64,000 nt of DNA from Mesorhizobium sp. Z1-4. GTDB lineage: Bacteria; Pseudomonadota; Alphaproteobacteria; Rhizobiales; Rhizobiaceae. Position 1 is the stretch's first letter. Each line of letters begins with the position of its first letter. The translations under genes and the position numbers were made by a program. Shown here in pieces: positions 10,103 to 19,049 of the stretch. The notes beneath the pieces are model-generated. The model was not told the origin of the DNA, did not search any database, and saw only the letters and a list, made by a program, of their open reading frames with translations. The stretch covers positions 823,501 through 887,500 of the forward strand of contig NZ_RCIO01000002.1 of NCBI RefSeq assembly GCF_004000235.1. Reading direction: 5' to 3'.

Positions 10103-11002
10103 ATGACGGACACTGCCACAACGTTGCACACTGGCGCGCCCGACACCCCTGCGACCGGAATCCGGTGGGGTTTGCTGTTCGATCACGCCATCCTGATTGC
10201 CGGATCGCTGTTCATGCTTTTGCCGGTCTATCTGGCCTTCATGACCTCAACGCATGAGGCCGTGACGATCCACATCGGCGGCGTGCAGTTTCTGCCCGGC
10301 GACCGGCTGGCCGAAAATTATGCGACGGTTCTGTTCGACGGCATCGGGTTCGCGGGCGCGGTCAACGGAACGACGATGATGGTGAACTCCATGATCCTGG
10401 GGTTCGGCTTTGCCATCGGCAAGATCGTCGTTGCCATGATGGCGGCCTATGCCATCGTCTATTTCCGGTTTCCGCTTGCCGAGTTGGCATTCTGGGCGAT
10501 CTTCTTCACGCTGCTGCTGCCGCTTGAGGTGCGCATTCTGCCATCCTACGAAATCGTTCAGAAGATGGGGCTGATCAACACCTACACCGGCCTGATCGTT
10601 CCCCTTATCGCCTCGGCAACCGCGACGTTTTTCTTCCGTCAGTTCTTCAAATCGGTTCCCGACGAGCTGATAGAGGCGGCGCGCATCGACGGCGCGGGTC
10701 CACTCAAGTTCTTCCGGGACATACTTGTTCCGCTCAGCCGTACGATGATCGCGGCGATCTTCATCATCATGTTCGTCTACGGCTGGAACCAGTATCTGTG
10801 GCCGACGCTGATCACCACGAACGAGGACTATTTCACGCTCGTTCGGGGCATCAAGCAGATCATCCAGGTGTGGGTCGGCGCGCAGATCCCCGAATACAGC
10901 CAGGCCATGGCGCTGGCGGTGCTGGCAATGCTGCCGCCCGTCGTCGTGGTGGTGGTGTTCCAGAGCTGGTTCATCAAAGGCCTTACCGAGAGCGACAAAT
11001 AG
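10103..11002 (+). CDS. ugpE: Glycerol-3-phosphate ABC transporter permease UgpE
   Basis: This 299-residue inner-membrane permease is the partner of UgpA. It has an N-terminal membrane segment, several further helices and the permease loop EAARIDGAGPLKFFRDILVP. The ATG at 10103 has GAGGA upstream; the frame is open to 10037, but that extension overlaps ugpA. The gene is followed 9 bases later by ugpC. Confidence 0.95.
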   Translation: MTDTATTLHTGAPDTPATGIRWGLLFDHAILIAGSLFMLLPVYLAFMTSTHEAVTIHIGGVQFLPGDRLAENYATVLFDGIGFAGAVNGTTMMVNSMILGFGFAIGKIVVAMMAAYAIVYFRFPLAELAFWAIFFTLLLPLEVRILPSYEIVQKMGLINTYTGLIVPLIASATATFFFRQFFKSVPDELIEAARIDGAGPLKFFRDILVPLSRTMIAAIFIIMFVYGWNQYLWPTLITTNEDYFTLVRGIKQIIQVWVGAQIPEYSQAMALAVLAMLPPVVVVVVFQSWFIKGLTESDK

Positions 11003-11011
11003 GAAAACACC

Positions 11012-12151
11012 ATGGCTCAGGTTCATATCGAGCGGGTTTCGAAAATCTATTCGGGCACGCAGCGCGCCGTAAACGACATATCGATCGACATTCCGGACGG
11101 AGAGTTCGTTGTTCTGGTCGGGCCGTCAGGCTGCGGAAAATCGACATTGCTCAGAATGGTTGCGGGCCTGGAGAGCATCACCGAAGGCAAGGTCTCGATC
11201 GGGGATAGGGTGGTGAATGGCGTTGATCCGGCCGAGCGCGACATTGCAATGGTGTTCCAGAACTATGCGCTCTACCCGCATATGAAGGTCTACGACAACA
11301 TGGCCTATGGCCTGCGCAATCGCGGCATGCCGAAAGCCGAGATCGACCGACGCGTGCGCGAAGCCGCGAAGACGCTCGAGCTGGAACATCTTCTGGAGCG
11401 GCGCCCGCGTGAGCTGTCCGGCGGGCAGCGGCAGCGCGTCGCGATGGGCCGCGCCATCGTGCGCAGTCCGAAGGTGTTTCTGTTCGACGAGCCGCTCTCC
11501 AATCTCGACGCCAAACTGCGCGGCCAGATGCGCGTGGAGATCAGAAATCTCCAGAAGCGCTTCGGCGTTACCAGCATCTACGTCACTCACGATCAGGTGG
11601 AAGCGATGACGCTGGCCGACACGCTGGTGGTGATGAACAACGGTGTGGCCGAACAGATCGGTTCGCCGCTCGACGTCTACGAGCGCCCGGCGAGTGCCTT
11701 TGTCGCCGGCTTCATTGGCGCCCCTGCCATGAATCTGATCGAGGCGGTGGTGGAGGGCGATGGCCGGGCTCTTGCGGTCGGGGCCAGCCGGCTTGCACCG
11801 TTCAGCCATTCTCCTGCGCTGGAACCCGGTCGGCCCGTGACGCTGGGCATTCGGCCTGAGCATCTGAGGCGCGCGCATGCGAACGAAAAGGCAGATATGG
11901 ACCTTGTCGTATCGGCGGCCGAGATACTCGGCGCCGACACGCTCGCTCACGGCAGGATTGCGCCGGGTGGAACCGGCGCCGCGCCGCTCATCGTACGTCT
12001 GCCGGGCAATGTGCGGCTTGAGACCGGGGCGCGCCTGCCGCTGGTGCTCGAGCCCGGCGCAGCCCACCTGTTCGACGGGGAGACGGGCCGCAGGATCGAT
12101 TTGGCCGAAGCTGCCGTGGCGCCGCAGCAGGCCGCCATGGCCCGGGCCTAG
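11012..12151 (+). CDS. ugpC: Glycerol-3-phosphate ABC transporter ATP-binding protein UgpC
   Basis: This 379-residue MalK/UgpC-family ATPase energises UgpAE. It has Walker [10 protein letters not shown] (about residues 37-45), a Q-loop in [11 protein letters not shown], the signature LSGGQRQR, Walker [13 protein letters not shown] and the switch histidine in YVTHDQ. A C-terminal TOBE/regulatory domain occupies about residues 235-360. It ends the operon, and a hairpin follows within 40 bases. Confidence 0.95.
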   Translation: MAQVHIERVSKIYSGTQRAVNDISIDIPDGEFVVLVGPSGCGKSTLLRMVAGLESITEGKVSIGDRVVNGVDPAERDIAMVFQNYALYPHMKVYDNMAYGLRNRGMPKAEIDRRVREAAKTLELEHLLERRPRELSGGQRQRVAMGRAIVRSPKVFLFDEPLSNLDAKLRGQMRVEIRNLQKRFGVTSIYVTHDQVEAMTLADTLVVMNNGVAEQIGSPLDVYERPASAFVAGFIGAPAMNLIEAVVEGDGRALAVGASRLAPFSHSPALEPGRPVTLGIRPEHLRRAHANEKADMDLVVSAAEILGADTLAHGRIAPGGTGAAPLIVRLPGNVRLETGARLPLVLEPGAAHLFDGETGRRIDLAEAAVAPQQAAMARA

Positions 12152-12161
12152 GCACGCATCA

Positions 12162-12189
12162 CAAAAAGAGGCCCGGCTGGGCCGGGCCT
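12162..12189 (-). terminator. Bidirectional terminator between ugpC and the converging small gene
   Basis: AGGCCCGGC and GCCGGGCCT form a perfect 9-bp stem with a TGG loop (12169-12189). Read on the minus strand it is followed by CTTTTTG, a proper T-run, so it terminates the converging gene at 12233-12463 and probably also ugpC. Confidence 0.75.
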
Positions 12190-12232
12190 TGAGTTGCGGG
12201 AGAAAACCCGTTGGGAGGCACAGTCAGGGCGC

Positions 12233-12463
12233 TCAGGCCACCTGCCGAAGATCCTGACCGGTGTATTCCGGAAAGGCGGTTGGAGTGGCGGCGCGATAGA
12301 GAATATCGTTCAGGAGATCGAGGTCGACGTAGTAGTAGCGGGCGAGCTGCACGGGGATGTCGTCGAGGCCGTAGCCGTGCGACAGCATGTAGTCTGCAAC
12401 GGCGGCAAGCTGCTCCGGCTCAATCAATCTGCGCTTGGCGTTGTCTTGCGGTATCTGATGCAC
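12233..12463 (-). CDS. Conserved-looking small hypothetical protein
   Basis: I do not recognise this 76-residue acidic protein. It is rich in aromatic residues in the middle (ARYYYVDLDLLNDIL) and has no signal peptide or membrane segment. I chose the GTG at 12463 because a G-rich Shine-Dalgarno (AGGGGG) sits 5 bases upstream; a further GTG at 12508 would add 15 basic residues with no ribosome site. It is followed by the strong terminator at 12162-12189, which supports a real transcription unit. Confidence 0.6.
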   Translation of the reverse strand: MHQIPQDNAKRRLIEPEQLAAVADYMLSHGYGLDDIPVQLARYYYVDLDLLNDILYRAATPTAFPEYTGQDLRQVA

Positions 12464-12669
12464 GCCGGCCCCCTGTTGGCGTCTGATCGAACGCAACACC
12501 CGGCGCACAAGCGCGCCAATACTCCGCGACTTTTTTGGAAATACTGCCCGGCTACAGCGGACTACGCCCCCGAATCACCTGACTATGAGTATGCCTTCGC
12601 TCGAATCTTGGCGCAAGAGTCGGCTTTGCTTGCGCAAGGTCGGCGCAAGTTTCGCGGTAAGTGTCTATT

Positions 12670-13263
12670 TCAGAATGCGAAAACGGCTTGATCAGGGTTG
12701 GCGGCGGGCGGCGCGGCGCGCTCATGTGCCAGCAGGCGCTTTTTCGTTTCGGTGCCGCGCTCGGCCGAAAATCCACCCAGTTTGCCGCCTGCTGCCACGA
12801 TACGGTGACATGGCACGATAAGCGGAATCGGGTTGCGCCCGAGCGCCGTGCCCGTTTCGCGTGCGTGATTTGGGAAGCCGGCACGCGCTGCGAGTTCGCC
12901 ATAGGTAACGACTTCGCCATGGCCGAGTTTACGCGCGGCCGCATAGACCGCGCGCCGGAACGGATCGACGCCATCAAGATCAAGCGGCACGGCGTCGAAG
13001 CCGCTTTCGTCGCCTTCGGCATATGCGCGCACTGCCGCAACGACCGCTCGAACCGGGGCTGGAAGGTCGGGTTCTGAGACAAGCCCGGCGTCACCGGTGT
13101 CCCCGCGATTGGCGAACAGCTGCTCGGCTGCCTGCCGGGTCGGTTCGGGCAAGATGCAGCGGCAGATGCCGCGCGCACTCCAGGCAATGGAGAAGAATCC
13201 CAGTGCGGTTTCGAAGATGAACGCACCAGGCGCCAGTTTGGAAGGGAAGGCGGTTTCAGTCAT
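12670..13263 (-). CDS. ogt: Methylated-DNA--protein-cysteine S-methyltransferase
   Basis: This 197-residue protein repairs O6-alkylguanine by a suicide transfer to a cysteine. The active site PCHRIV is present (Cys152). The flanking conserved helix and turn (YGELAARAG, then GTALGRNPIPLIV, then GGKLGGFS) match the Ogt/MGMT DNA-binding domain. The N-terminal half is the variable ribonuclease-like domain. There is no Ada AraC or zinc domain, so this is a stand-alone Ogt-type enzyme. The Shine-Dalgarno is weak. Confidence 0.92.
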   Translation of the reverse strand: MTETAFPSKLAPGAFIFETALGFFSIAWSARGICRCILPEPTRQAAEQLFANRGDTGDAGLVSEPDLPAPVRAVVAAVRAYAEGDESGFDAVPLDLDGVDPFRRAVYAAARKLGHGEVVTYGELAARAGFPNHARETGTALGRNPIPLIVPCHRIVAAGGKLGGFSAERGTETKKRLLAHERAAPPAANPDQAVFAF

Positions 13264-13437
13264 CTGTCACACCCGTTCCGCTGCAGAATAGCATGGACAA
13301 CTAGCCGAACAAAGCACGAACCGATCACTCCTGCCACCCGATTCCCGCATGTGTTGTACTTAGCGTCTGCAACACCCGTTGAAGGTGGACATATGCGCGT
13401 CGCAACGAAACAATGCTCCGCAACAACGGAGGTATTC

Positions 13438-13824
13438 ATGCGTCTGAAGATAATCGCCGCAATCTTGCTTGCGGCTTCCACTATTAGTGCTCCGGCACAG
13501 AACTGCGAGGATCCGCAGACGCAACTCGAGATGAACCATTGTGCGGGCCTTGCCTACGAGGCCGCCGATGCGCAACTCAACGAAATCTATGGCGAGGTAC
13601 GGTCGCGGCTCGATCCCGACGGCACGGAGCAACTCGTAGCAACGCAGCGCGCATGGATCGCTTATCGCGACGCCGAATGCACCTTCCGGTCGCGCGGCGT
13701 CGAGGGCGGGACAATCTATGCTACAATCCATGCCGGCTGCCTTGCCGATCTAACCGAACAGCGCACCGCCGATTTCGAAACGATGCTGGCCTGTCCCGAG
13801 GGCGATCTGAGCTGTCCGTTCTGA
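13438..13824 (+). CDS. Secreted LprI-like (DUF1311) small protein
   Basis: The 128-residue precursor has a clear signal peptide (MRLKIIAAILLAASTISAPA) and a mature part with six cysteines. The pattern NCEDPQTQLEMNHCAG, then the repeated helices around QRAWIAYRDAECTF, is typical of the lysozyme-inhibitor LprI/DUF1311 family. It is expected in the periplasm. I chose the ATG at 13438 because CGGAGG lies 5 bases upstream and the signal peptide starts there. Lysozyme inhibition is known only for some family members. Confidence 0.8.
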   Translation: MRLKIIAAILLAASTISAPAQNCEDPQTQLEMNHCAGLAYEAADAQLNEIYGEVRSRLDPDGTEQLVATQRAWIAYRDAECTFRSRGVEGGTIYATIHAGCLADLTEQRTADFETMLACPEGDLSCPF

Positions 13825-13841
13825 CCGCGCAATGCCGGCGG

Positions 13842-14798
13842 TTACCAGGCGTTGGCGGCCTCGGCTCTTGCGAAACGGCGATAGGCTGCAGGAGCCTTTG
13901 ACTGGTGTTTGCTGAAGGCCCGGCTGAATGCCGCTTCGGAGCCGTAGCCGACCTGCTCGGCAATTTCTATGATCGGCTCGTTCGATCCTGCCAGCAGCTG
14001 ACGTGCGACTTCCATGCGCCAATGGGTCAGATAGCCGATTGGCGTCATGCCCATGCATTCGGCAAAGCGCATCGCAAATGCCGTGCGAGACATGCCGGCC
14101 GTGCGCGCCAGCCGCTCGATCGTCCATGTGTCGCCGGGCCTTTCGTGAATCGCCGCAAGCGCACGGGCGATGTGCGCGTCGGCGAAACCGGCAAGCACCG
14201 GTCTGTCTGAACCGGCGATGTCGAGATAGGTGCGAAGTGCCTGGGCGAAGATGATTTCCGACAGTTTGAGGGCAATCAGGTCGCTGCCCATTCTCTGACG
14301 CCCGGCTTCGGCCCCGATCACTTTGAGTGTCTGTTCCATCCAGGCGCCCGCGGCCTCGCTGTAATCGGCGATATGGATGTGGTCGGGCAACGCATCGATG
14401 AGCAGTGAACGCGCATCCGGGTCGAATGCGAAATGCCCGCAGACCAGCTGTGTGGCGTGGTCGGTGCCGGTCGGGCCGTAAACAAGCGCCCCTTTGCCGT
14501 CGAACCCGGACTCTTCGATGACACTTTCCAGTTGGACCGCGAGGTTTTCCGTCTTTGGGTCGCAATACATCGTGTGGGCCGCGCCGCGCATGATGATGAG
14601 CAGATCGCCCTGTTCCAGCAGAACGGGTGCCTCCCGAGGACTGATGCGGACCAGGCAGCGGCCTTTGTGCACGTAGTGGAAGCGCGCAACATTTTCATAG
14701 GCCGGCACGCGGATGCTCCAGGGCGATGTAAACGCGGTGCGAAAATAAAGCGTCCCCGCCAGTCGCATGTGGGAGAGAATGTCACTCAGCAGATCCAT
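13842..14798 (-). CDS. AraC-family regulator with N-terminal cupin domain
   Basis: The 318-residue protein has an N-terminal cupin domain (about residues 15-180) and two C-terminal AraC HTH motifs (about residues 215-310, including TIERLARTAGMSRTAFAMRF and IIEIAEQVGYGSEAAFSRAF). The architecture fits the cupin-6/AraC group, often redox or metabolite sensors. It is divergent from the DUF4142-cupredoxin pair, so control of those genes is likely. The effector is unknown. Confidence 0.87.
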   Translation of the reverse strand: MDLLSDILSHMRLAGTLYFRTAFTSPWSIRVPAYENVARFHYVHKGRCLVRISPREAPVLLEQGDLLIIMRGAAHTMYCDPKTENLAVQLESVIEESGFDGKGALVYGPTGTDHATQLVCGHFAFDPDARSLLIDALPDHIHIADYSEAAGAWMEQTLKVIGAEAGRQRMGSDLIALKLSEIIFAQALRTYLDIAGSDRPVLAGFADAHIARALAAIHERPGDTWTIERLARTAGMSRTAFAMRFAECMGMTPIGYLTHWRMEVARQLLAGSNEPIIEIAEQVGYGSEAAFSRAFSKHQSKAPAAYRRFARAEAANAW

Positions 14799-14964
14799 GA
14801 CGGGAATAATGCCATTGCGATCATCTATCGTCCATAGATGGAAACTGTTCCGAACGATTGATCAATTTTTTGGAACTTTGAGCCATTCATGAAACCAGCT
14901 TGTTCCGTTTTGGTTGAGCGCGAGGGCTGCCACGGCTCTCGGCGAACCTAAAAGGAACCAATCC

Positions 14965-15498
14965 ATGAAGATAATTTCATCCCTCCTGGCAGCCGGCGTT
15001 GCTGCATCCCTCGCTGCTGCCCCGGCTTCGGCACAGGATGCGGCTGCCCTCAATGACCTCGAAATCGCGCATGTCGCTTATGTCGCGGACAATATCGACA
15101 TTCGTTATGCGCATCTGGCGCTGGCGATTTCGACCAACCCTGCGATCCATGAGTTCGCCAGAACGATGATCCGCGACCATACGGCGGTGAACGAGCAGGC
15201 GCTTGCACTTCTCGACAAGCTGGGTGCGCAGGCACAGGACAATTTCCTCAGCCAGACACTGCTCGAAAACGCCGACAAGCTGGTCGACGAGATGGCTGGT
15301 CTGCGCGGCGCGGAGTTCGACAAGCGATATGCCGAAAACGAACTTGCCTATCACATGGCGGTCAACGATCTCGTCGAGAACACCTTCATACCCAACATCG
15401 ACAATGGCGAGGTGAAGGCTTTGTTCGAGGCCGGTCTTGAAATCTTCAAGGCGCATCAGGGCCATGCCGAAATGATGGTCGGGCAGGTTTCGCAGTGA
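14965..15498 (+). CDS. DUF4142 (ferritin-like fold) secreted protein
   Basis: The 177-residue precursor has a signal peptide ending at ASA about residue 23. The mature helical protein has the DUF4142 pattern, including HEFARTMIRDHTAVNEQALAL and a C-terminal LEIFKAHQGHAEMM. The family looks like a ferritin-like four-helix bundle, but its role is unknown. AAAGGA precedes the ATG at 14965. The stop overlaps the GTG start of the cupredoxin gene, so the two are translationally coupled. Both lie opposite an AraC regulator. Confidence 0.85.
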   Translation: MKIISSLLAAGVAASLAAAPASAQDAAALNDLEIAHVAYVADNIDIRYAHLALAISTNPAIHEFARTMIRDHTAVNEQALALLDKLGAQAQDNFLSQTLLENADKLVDEMAGLRGAEFDKRYAENELAYHMAVNDLVENTFIPNIDNGEVKALFEAGLEIFKAHQGHAEMMVGQVSQ

Positions 15499-15863
15499 GC
15501 CGGCGGAACAGGCGTTCCGTGCTCGCGGGCGGTGTGGCGGCTTTTGCCGCCGCGCTGTCCGGGCGCGCGGCCTTCAGCCATAACGGCATCGACCACAGCA
15601 AGGAGGGTGCCGCGCATCACACGGTGACGATCGAGCGTTTCAAGTTCGTGCCGGCGGCGATCGAAGCAAAGCCGGGCGACACCGTGACCTGGACGAACGC
15701 CGATATCGCACCGCATACGGCCACTGCCGCCGACGCCAGCTGGGACACGGGTACGATCAGAAAGGGCGAGGCGAAGTCCATCACCGTTTCGGCCGGCATG
15801 GCGCCCGACTATTTCTGCCGCTTTCATCCCGCAATGAAGGGGACGATCGGCGTTCACGCGTGA
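15495..15863 (+). CDS. Tat-exported type 1 copper protein (amicyanin/pseudoazurin-like)
   Basis: The 122-residue precursor starts with a twin-arginine leader (SRRNRRSVLAGG followed by a hydrophobic stretch). The mature cupredoxin fold carries the type 1 copper ligands His (APHTAT), Cys (DYFCRFHP), His (FHP) and Met (AMKG). It probably shuttles electrons or binds copper in the periplasm. The GTG start overlaps the upstream DUF4142 stop. Electron partners cannot be told from the sequence. Confidence 0.87.
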   Translation: MSRRNRRSVLAGGVAAFAAALSGRAAFSHNGIDHSKEGAAHHTVTIERFKFVPAAIEAKPGDTVTWTNADIAPHTATAADASWDTGTIRKGEAKSITVSAGMAPDYFCRFHPAMKGTIGVHA

Positions 15864-15956
15864 AGGGTAGCGCCGTGCGATCTTTTTCACCATGCGACTG
15901 CGCGTTCCCGGCGGTTCGATTACCGACTGTTAATTCCTGCCCGGCTACCTCGAAGC

Positions 15957-16445
15957 ATGGCCAAGAAATCGAAAAAAGCAGATGCCGGGACCGCTCCCCG
16001 GGGGCGGTCCAGGCTTTTCATTGCGGCGGCGATAGCGCTGCCGCTCATTGTCGGTGCGGGCGGTTATGCCGTGTGGGCGCTGTATTTCGCTGCTCCGGGA
16101 AATGCCGAAGCCGCGGCCGTGCACGACGCGACCGACGAGACGAAAGTTGCCGCCGTTCCGCGCGAGATCATGGCGGAATCGTCCTTCACCCATTCCCACG
16201 CGCTTTCCGTGCTGGTGCGCGAAAAGTGCGGGTCTTCGCAGGCGCCGGCGCTGCGCGAGGCGAGCAATGCCGAAGCCGCCGGGGACGGGCTTCTGGCGCA
16301 GCTCTCGTGGGAGGCCGCGGCGCGCCGCACCCAGCTGCTGAAGACAAAATCCTGCGGCTACCTGCTGACCGAAATCGCCGATGCCGATGCCCGGGCGGCG
16401 CGGATGCTCGCCGCCAACAAAAGCGGGCAGGCGTCCAAGCACTGA
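15957..16445 (+). CDS. Membrane-anchored hypothetical protein
   Basis: I do not recognise this 162-residue protein. A basic N-terminus (about 20 residues) is followed by one hydrophobic segment (about 21-45), then a soluble domain with two cysteines (EKCGSS and KSCGYLL) that could form a disulfide in the periplasm. The inferred topology is N-in, C-out. It lies 93 bases after the cupredoxin gene in the same direction but has its own leader. Confidence 0.65.
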   Translation: MAKKSKKADAGTAPRGRSRLFIAAAIALPLIVGAGGYAVWALYFAAPGNAEAAAVHDATDETKVAAVPREIMAESSFTHSHALSVLVREKCGSSQAPALREASNAEAAGDGLLAQLSWEAAARRTQLLKTKSCGYLLTEIADADARAARMLAANKSGQASKH

Positions 16446-16552
16446 GCGCGCCTGCCGGCCAATTGCCGGCGCAAGGGGCCGGTCTTTGCCGCCGAATGGA
16501 CAAAGCGCCCGCCCGGGGAGACAATGGTGCCCGGATTTGAGCGGGGGCAACC

Positions 16553-16954
16553 ATGCCGAAATGGGCCAAGATCGCACTGGGCGTCGCAGGCGGCCTGGCG
16601 GTGTTCGTTGCGATTGTGATCGCGATCGTGTTCTACGCAACGTCGGGTGTGATCGAGGCGATCGACCGGCACCTGGCGCTGCTGAAGGCGGGCGATGTGC
16701 CCACAGCCTACGAAGAAACGTCGGAGGCCTTTCGAAGTGCGACGACCCTGGAGGGGTTCGTTGCCTTCATCGATGCGCATCCGATCCTGAAGGAGATCGA
16801 GGACCATTCCTTCTCCAGCCGCGAGATCAAAAACGGTGTCGGCCATGTGTCGGGCAAGCTGACGACTGGAAGCGGCGGCGTGCAGCCGGTGGAATACCGG
16901 CTGGTGAAGGAAAACGACGTGTGGAAGATCATCTCGATCGATCTCGGCGGATGA
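16553..16954 (+). CDS. DUF4864-like small membrane-anchored protein
   Basis: The 133-residue protein has an N-terminal transmembrane segment (about residues 7-29) and a soluble domain resembling the NTF2-like DUF4864 family. Signature parts are HLALLKAGDVPTAYEETSEAFR and YRLVKENDVWKIISIDL. The domain probably faces the periplasm. The function is unknown. A palindromic repeat copy follows immediately after its stop. Confidence 0.68.
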   Translation: MPKWAKIALGVAGGLAVFVAIVIAIVFYATSGVIEAIDRHLALLKAGDVPTAYEETSEAFRSATTLEGFVAFIDAHPILKEIEDHSFSSREIKNGVGHVSGKLTTGSGGVQPVEYRLVKENDVWKIISIDLGG

Positions 16955-16957
16955 TTT

Positions 16958-17052
16958 TCTCGCTCACGCCGAGTCCCCCCGGAACATGTCCGGGGTCAGC
17001 GGCTTCGCGGGGGCGGGCCATAAGGCCCGACGCCCACTTGGGCTTGCGGACC
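16958..17052. repeat. Intergenic palindromic repeat, copy A
   Basis: This begins with CGCTCACG, then a hairpin (CCCCGGA/TCCGGGG), CTTCGCGGGGGC, a CATAAG core and ACTTGGGCTTGCGGAC. The same skeleton recurs at 17792-17880 (copy B); copy C at 18683-18772 shares the first half. All three are short and non-coding and sit just downstream of a gene. Copy A differs from B and C in the central hairpin sequence. Confidence 0.6.
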
Positions 17053-17087
17053 TTGTCCGATATCCGCCTGGTCTCGGAGGCTGAGCC

Positions 17088-17774
17088 ATGGTTCTGATCG
17101 CACGCATTCTGCTCTTCATCCTGATCGTCGCGATTGCCGCGGTTGTGGGCGCCTTCGCCGCTTTCTTCGGGCTCTACTTCATCGGCAAGCTGATGGGCGC
17201 CAGCGACTTCGAGGGCGCGCTGGCGATGGGAGCGGCGGGTTTCATGCCCGCCGGCGCGGTTGTTGGGGCGATCGCGGGTGCAATCTTCGCCTGGCGGCTC
17301 AGCCGCAGGCTGGAGCCGCGTGCTGCGATGGGTGCCGGCTATGGGCTCGCCGGGCTGATCGCCCTTGTCGCCGCAAGCTGGTTCGGCCTCGACTATTACC
17401 AAAAGGGCGGGCCCTACTCGGTGGAGGAAGAGCCGCTGGTTCTGATCGAATGGCGGCTGCCCGAGCAGGTGGCGGGCTCCGATGTCGTGCTCTACCGGCA
17501 CACGATGCGCTCCACCTTCATGGACTGGACGCTCGACACGGGGTGGGACGATCCGCCAGCGCGCGAGGAGGAAGGGCGCACCGTGCTGCGATTTCGCGGT
17601 TATCTCCGCTGGCGGCGGGAAGGGCGTATCTTCCAGTTGTGGAAGTTCCCTGAGCACAACGACCGTATCACTGTGGAGCTGAAGCTTGGTGCGGACCCCG
17701 AAGCTCAGGCCGATTACGGCCCCTGGCGCGAGGCGGGCGAGGGTCATGCTTTCCGGACGCGGGTGGTGCGGTAG
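17088..17774 (+). CDS. Polytopic membrane hypothetical protein
   Basis: I do not recognise this 228-residue protein. The first 115 residues hold three hydrophobic helices, small and glycine/alanine rich (including AGFMPAGAVVGAIAGAIFAW). The remaining 110 residues form a charged, tryptophan-rich soluble domain with several WRLP and RWRREG segments. The ATG at 17088 follows GAGGCTGAGCC. It lies between repeat copies A and B and opposite no competing frame. Confidence 0.6.
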   Translation: MVLIARILLFILIVAIAAVVGAFAAFFGLYFIGKLMGASDFEGALAMGAAGFMPAGAVVGAIAGAIFAWRLSRRLEPRAAMGAGYGLAGLIALVAASWFGLDYYQKGGPYSVEEEPLVLIEWRLPEQVAGSDVVLYRHTMRSTFMDWTLDTGWDDPPAREEEGRTVLRFRGYLRWRREGRIFQLWKFPEHNDRITVELKLGADPEAQADYGPWREAGEGHAFRTRVVR

Positions 17775-17791
17775 AGGTTTTTTGCGATTGA

Positions 17792-17880
17792 TTTCGCTCA
17801 CGGGCTATTCCGCCGCGTTGCGGCGGGCCCTTCGCGGGGGCCTCGCATAAGCTCGGACGCGCGCTTGCGCTTGCGGCCTT
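17792..17880. repeat. Intergenic palindromic repeat, copy B
   Basis: TTTCGCTCACGGGC is followed by a perfect 7-bp hairpin (CCGCCGC, GTT, GCGGCGG at 17810-17826), then CCCTTCGCGGGGGC, CATAAG and CGCTTGCGCTTGCGG. It matches copy C across the first half and copy A at the ends and core. Confidence 0.7.
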
Positions 17881-17995
17881 CGGCCGAAGGGCAAACCTCT
17901 TGTGACGGTCTGCAGCGCTTCTCGTGCTTGTGCCGGGCCGCTCCTTTCGTTAATAGGGCGGCGGGTGGGGAGTTTCCGGTTTCGGTCGTTTGCTG

Positions 17996-18646
17996 ATGTC
18001 CCCATCGTTCAAATCCCTTCCGCAGATATCGTTCGCGCTGGCGCTCTCGCTTGGCGCGCTGTCGCTTGCCGGCTGCACTTCGTCCGGCGGGGTAGCGCAG
18101 CAGCTGCAAGCCGCAGCGCAGGAGGAAGCCGCACTTCCCGATGAGGTGAACGCGGTGCCCGGCGCGCGGGGCGAGGGTTTCGCGCTTGCCTCCTATGCCG
18201 GCCCGACGCCAACTTCGGCCAATACGGTGTTCGCGCCGGAGGGGCGCTACGGGCCCGACCGGGTTGCCGCGCGCAGCCCCGAACTCGACCTTCTGATCGC
18301 GCGATATGCGGAGCATTACGACGTGCCGGAACGGCTGGTGCGGCGCGTGGTGAAACGCGAAAGCACGTTCGATCCCGCCGCGCGCAACGGGCCCTATTGG
18401 GGGCTGATGCAGATCCTGCCGCAGACCGCCCGCACCATGGGGCACCGGGGTTCGGCGGAAGAGCTGCTCGACGCCGAAACCAACCTCAAATATGCGGTGC
18501 GCTATCTGCGCGGCGCCTATCTGACGGCCGGCGGCGACGAGGACCAGGCGGTGCGGCTCTACGCGCGCGGCTATTATTACGACGCCAAGGCGGCCGGGCT
18601 GCTCGACGAAACGGGCCTCGGCCGCGACCGCCGGCGGATGAACTAG
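17996..18646 (+). CDS. Lipoprotein soluble lytic transglycosylase (SLT domain)
   Basis: The 216-residue precursor has a lipoprotein signal with lipobox LAGC (about residues 25-28), a low-complexity linker, and an SLT/lysozyme-like domain from about residue 100. The catalytic glutamate is in VKRESTFDPAAR, followed by YWGLMQILPQTARTMG and a late YARGYYYDAK. It cleaves peptidoglycan glycan strands from the periplasmic face. The ATG at 17996 is chosen over a TTG 6 bases earlier. The Shine-Dalgarno is not strong. Confidence 0.88.
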   Translation: MSPSFKSLPQISFALALSLGALSLAGCTSSGGVAQQLQAAAQEEAALPDEVNAVPGARGEGFALASYAGPTPTSANTVFAPEGRYGPDRVAARSPELDLLIARYAEHYDVPERLVRRVVKRESTFDPAARNGPYWGLMQILPQTARTMGHRGSAEELLDAETNLKYAVRYLRGAYLTAGGDEDQAVRLYARGYYYDAKAAGLLDETGLGRDRRRMN

Positions 18647-18682
18647 GAAAGTTTCTTCGCGGGTTGTTTTCGCTCGGGTTTG

Positions 18683-18772
18683 TTTTCGTTCACGGGCAAT
18701 TCCGCCGCTGACGCGGCGGGCCCTCAGCGTGGGCGCCGGACGACCGGCGGCGCGCAGTCGCGCGCTCGGACC
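18683..18772. repeat. Intergenic palindromic repeat, copy C
   Basis: TTTCGTTCACGGGCAATT, then CCGCCGC/GCGGCGG arms (18702-18708 with 18713-18719) and GGCCCTCAGCGTGGGC match copy B. The second half is more divergent (GCGCGCAGTCGCGCGCTCGGACC). Confidence 0.62.
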
Positions 18773-18922
18773 ACGTCCGTTTGTTTTTGCTGACGCCGAA
18801 TTCGCTCTGATCACCGGCTCCGCGGGCGCGCCCGAAAAGTCGGGCGCAGTCGCCGCCTCGGCCTGCGGCCGTTTTGGCGCAATTGCTGAGAAGTGGCGAA
18901 TGTCGCGACCATTCTGGCATCG

Positions 18923-18945
18923 ATCCTCGGGTCAAGCCCGAGGAT
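18923..18945. repeat. Short perfect palindrome in a gene-free region
   Basis: ATCCTCGGG and CCCGAGGAT flank a 5-base loop. This is a form often dispersed in alphaproteobacterial intergenic DNA. The gene-free stretch 18647-19191 holds only this, repeat copy C and the longer palindromic element at 19050; I see no ORF there. Confidence 0.55.
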
Positions 18946-19049
18946 GACGAGGTGGATATGTGCTCCGCCAGTCTCCAATGTCATGCCGGTATCGCCGTGT
19001 AATGGAATGCTCTGCGGCTGACGGTTTGCGTCAGGCCTCCCTCCCGGTC

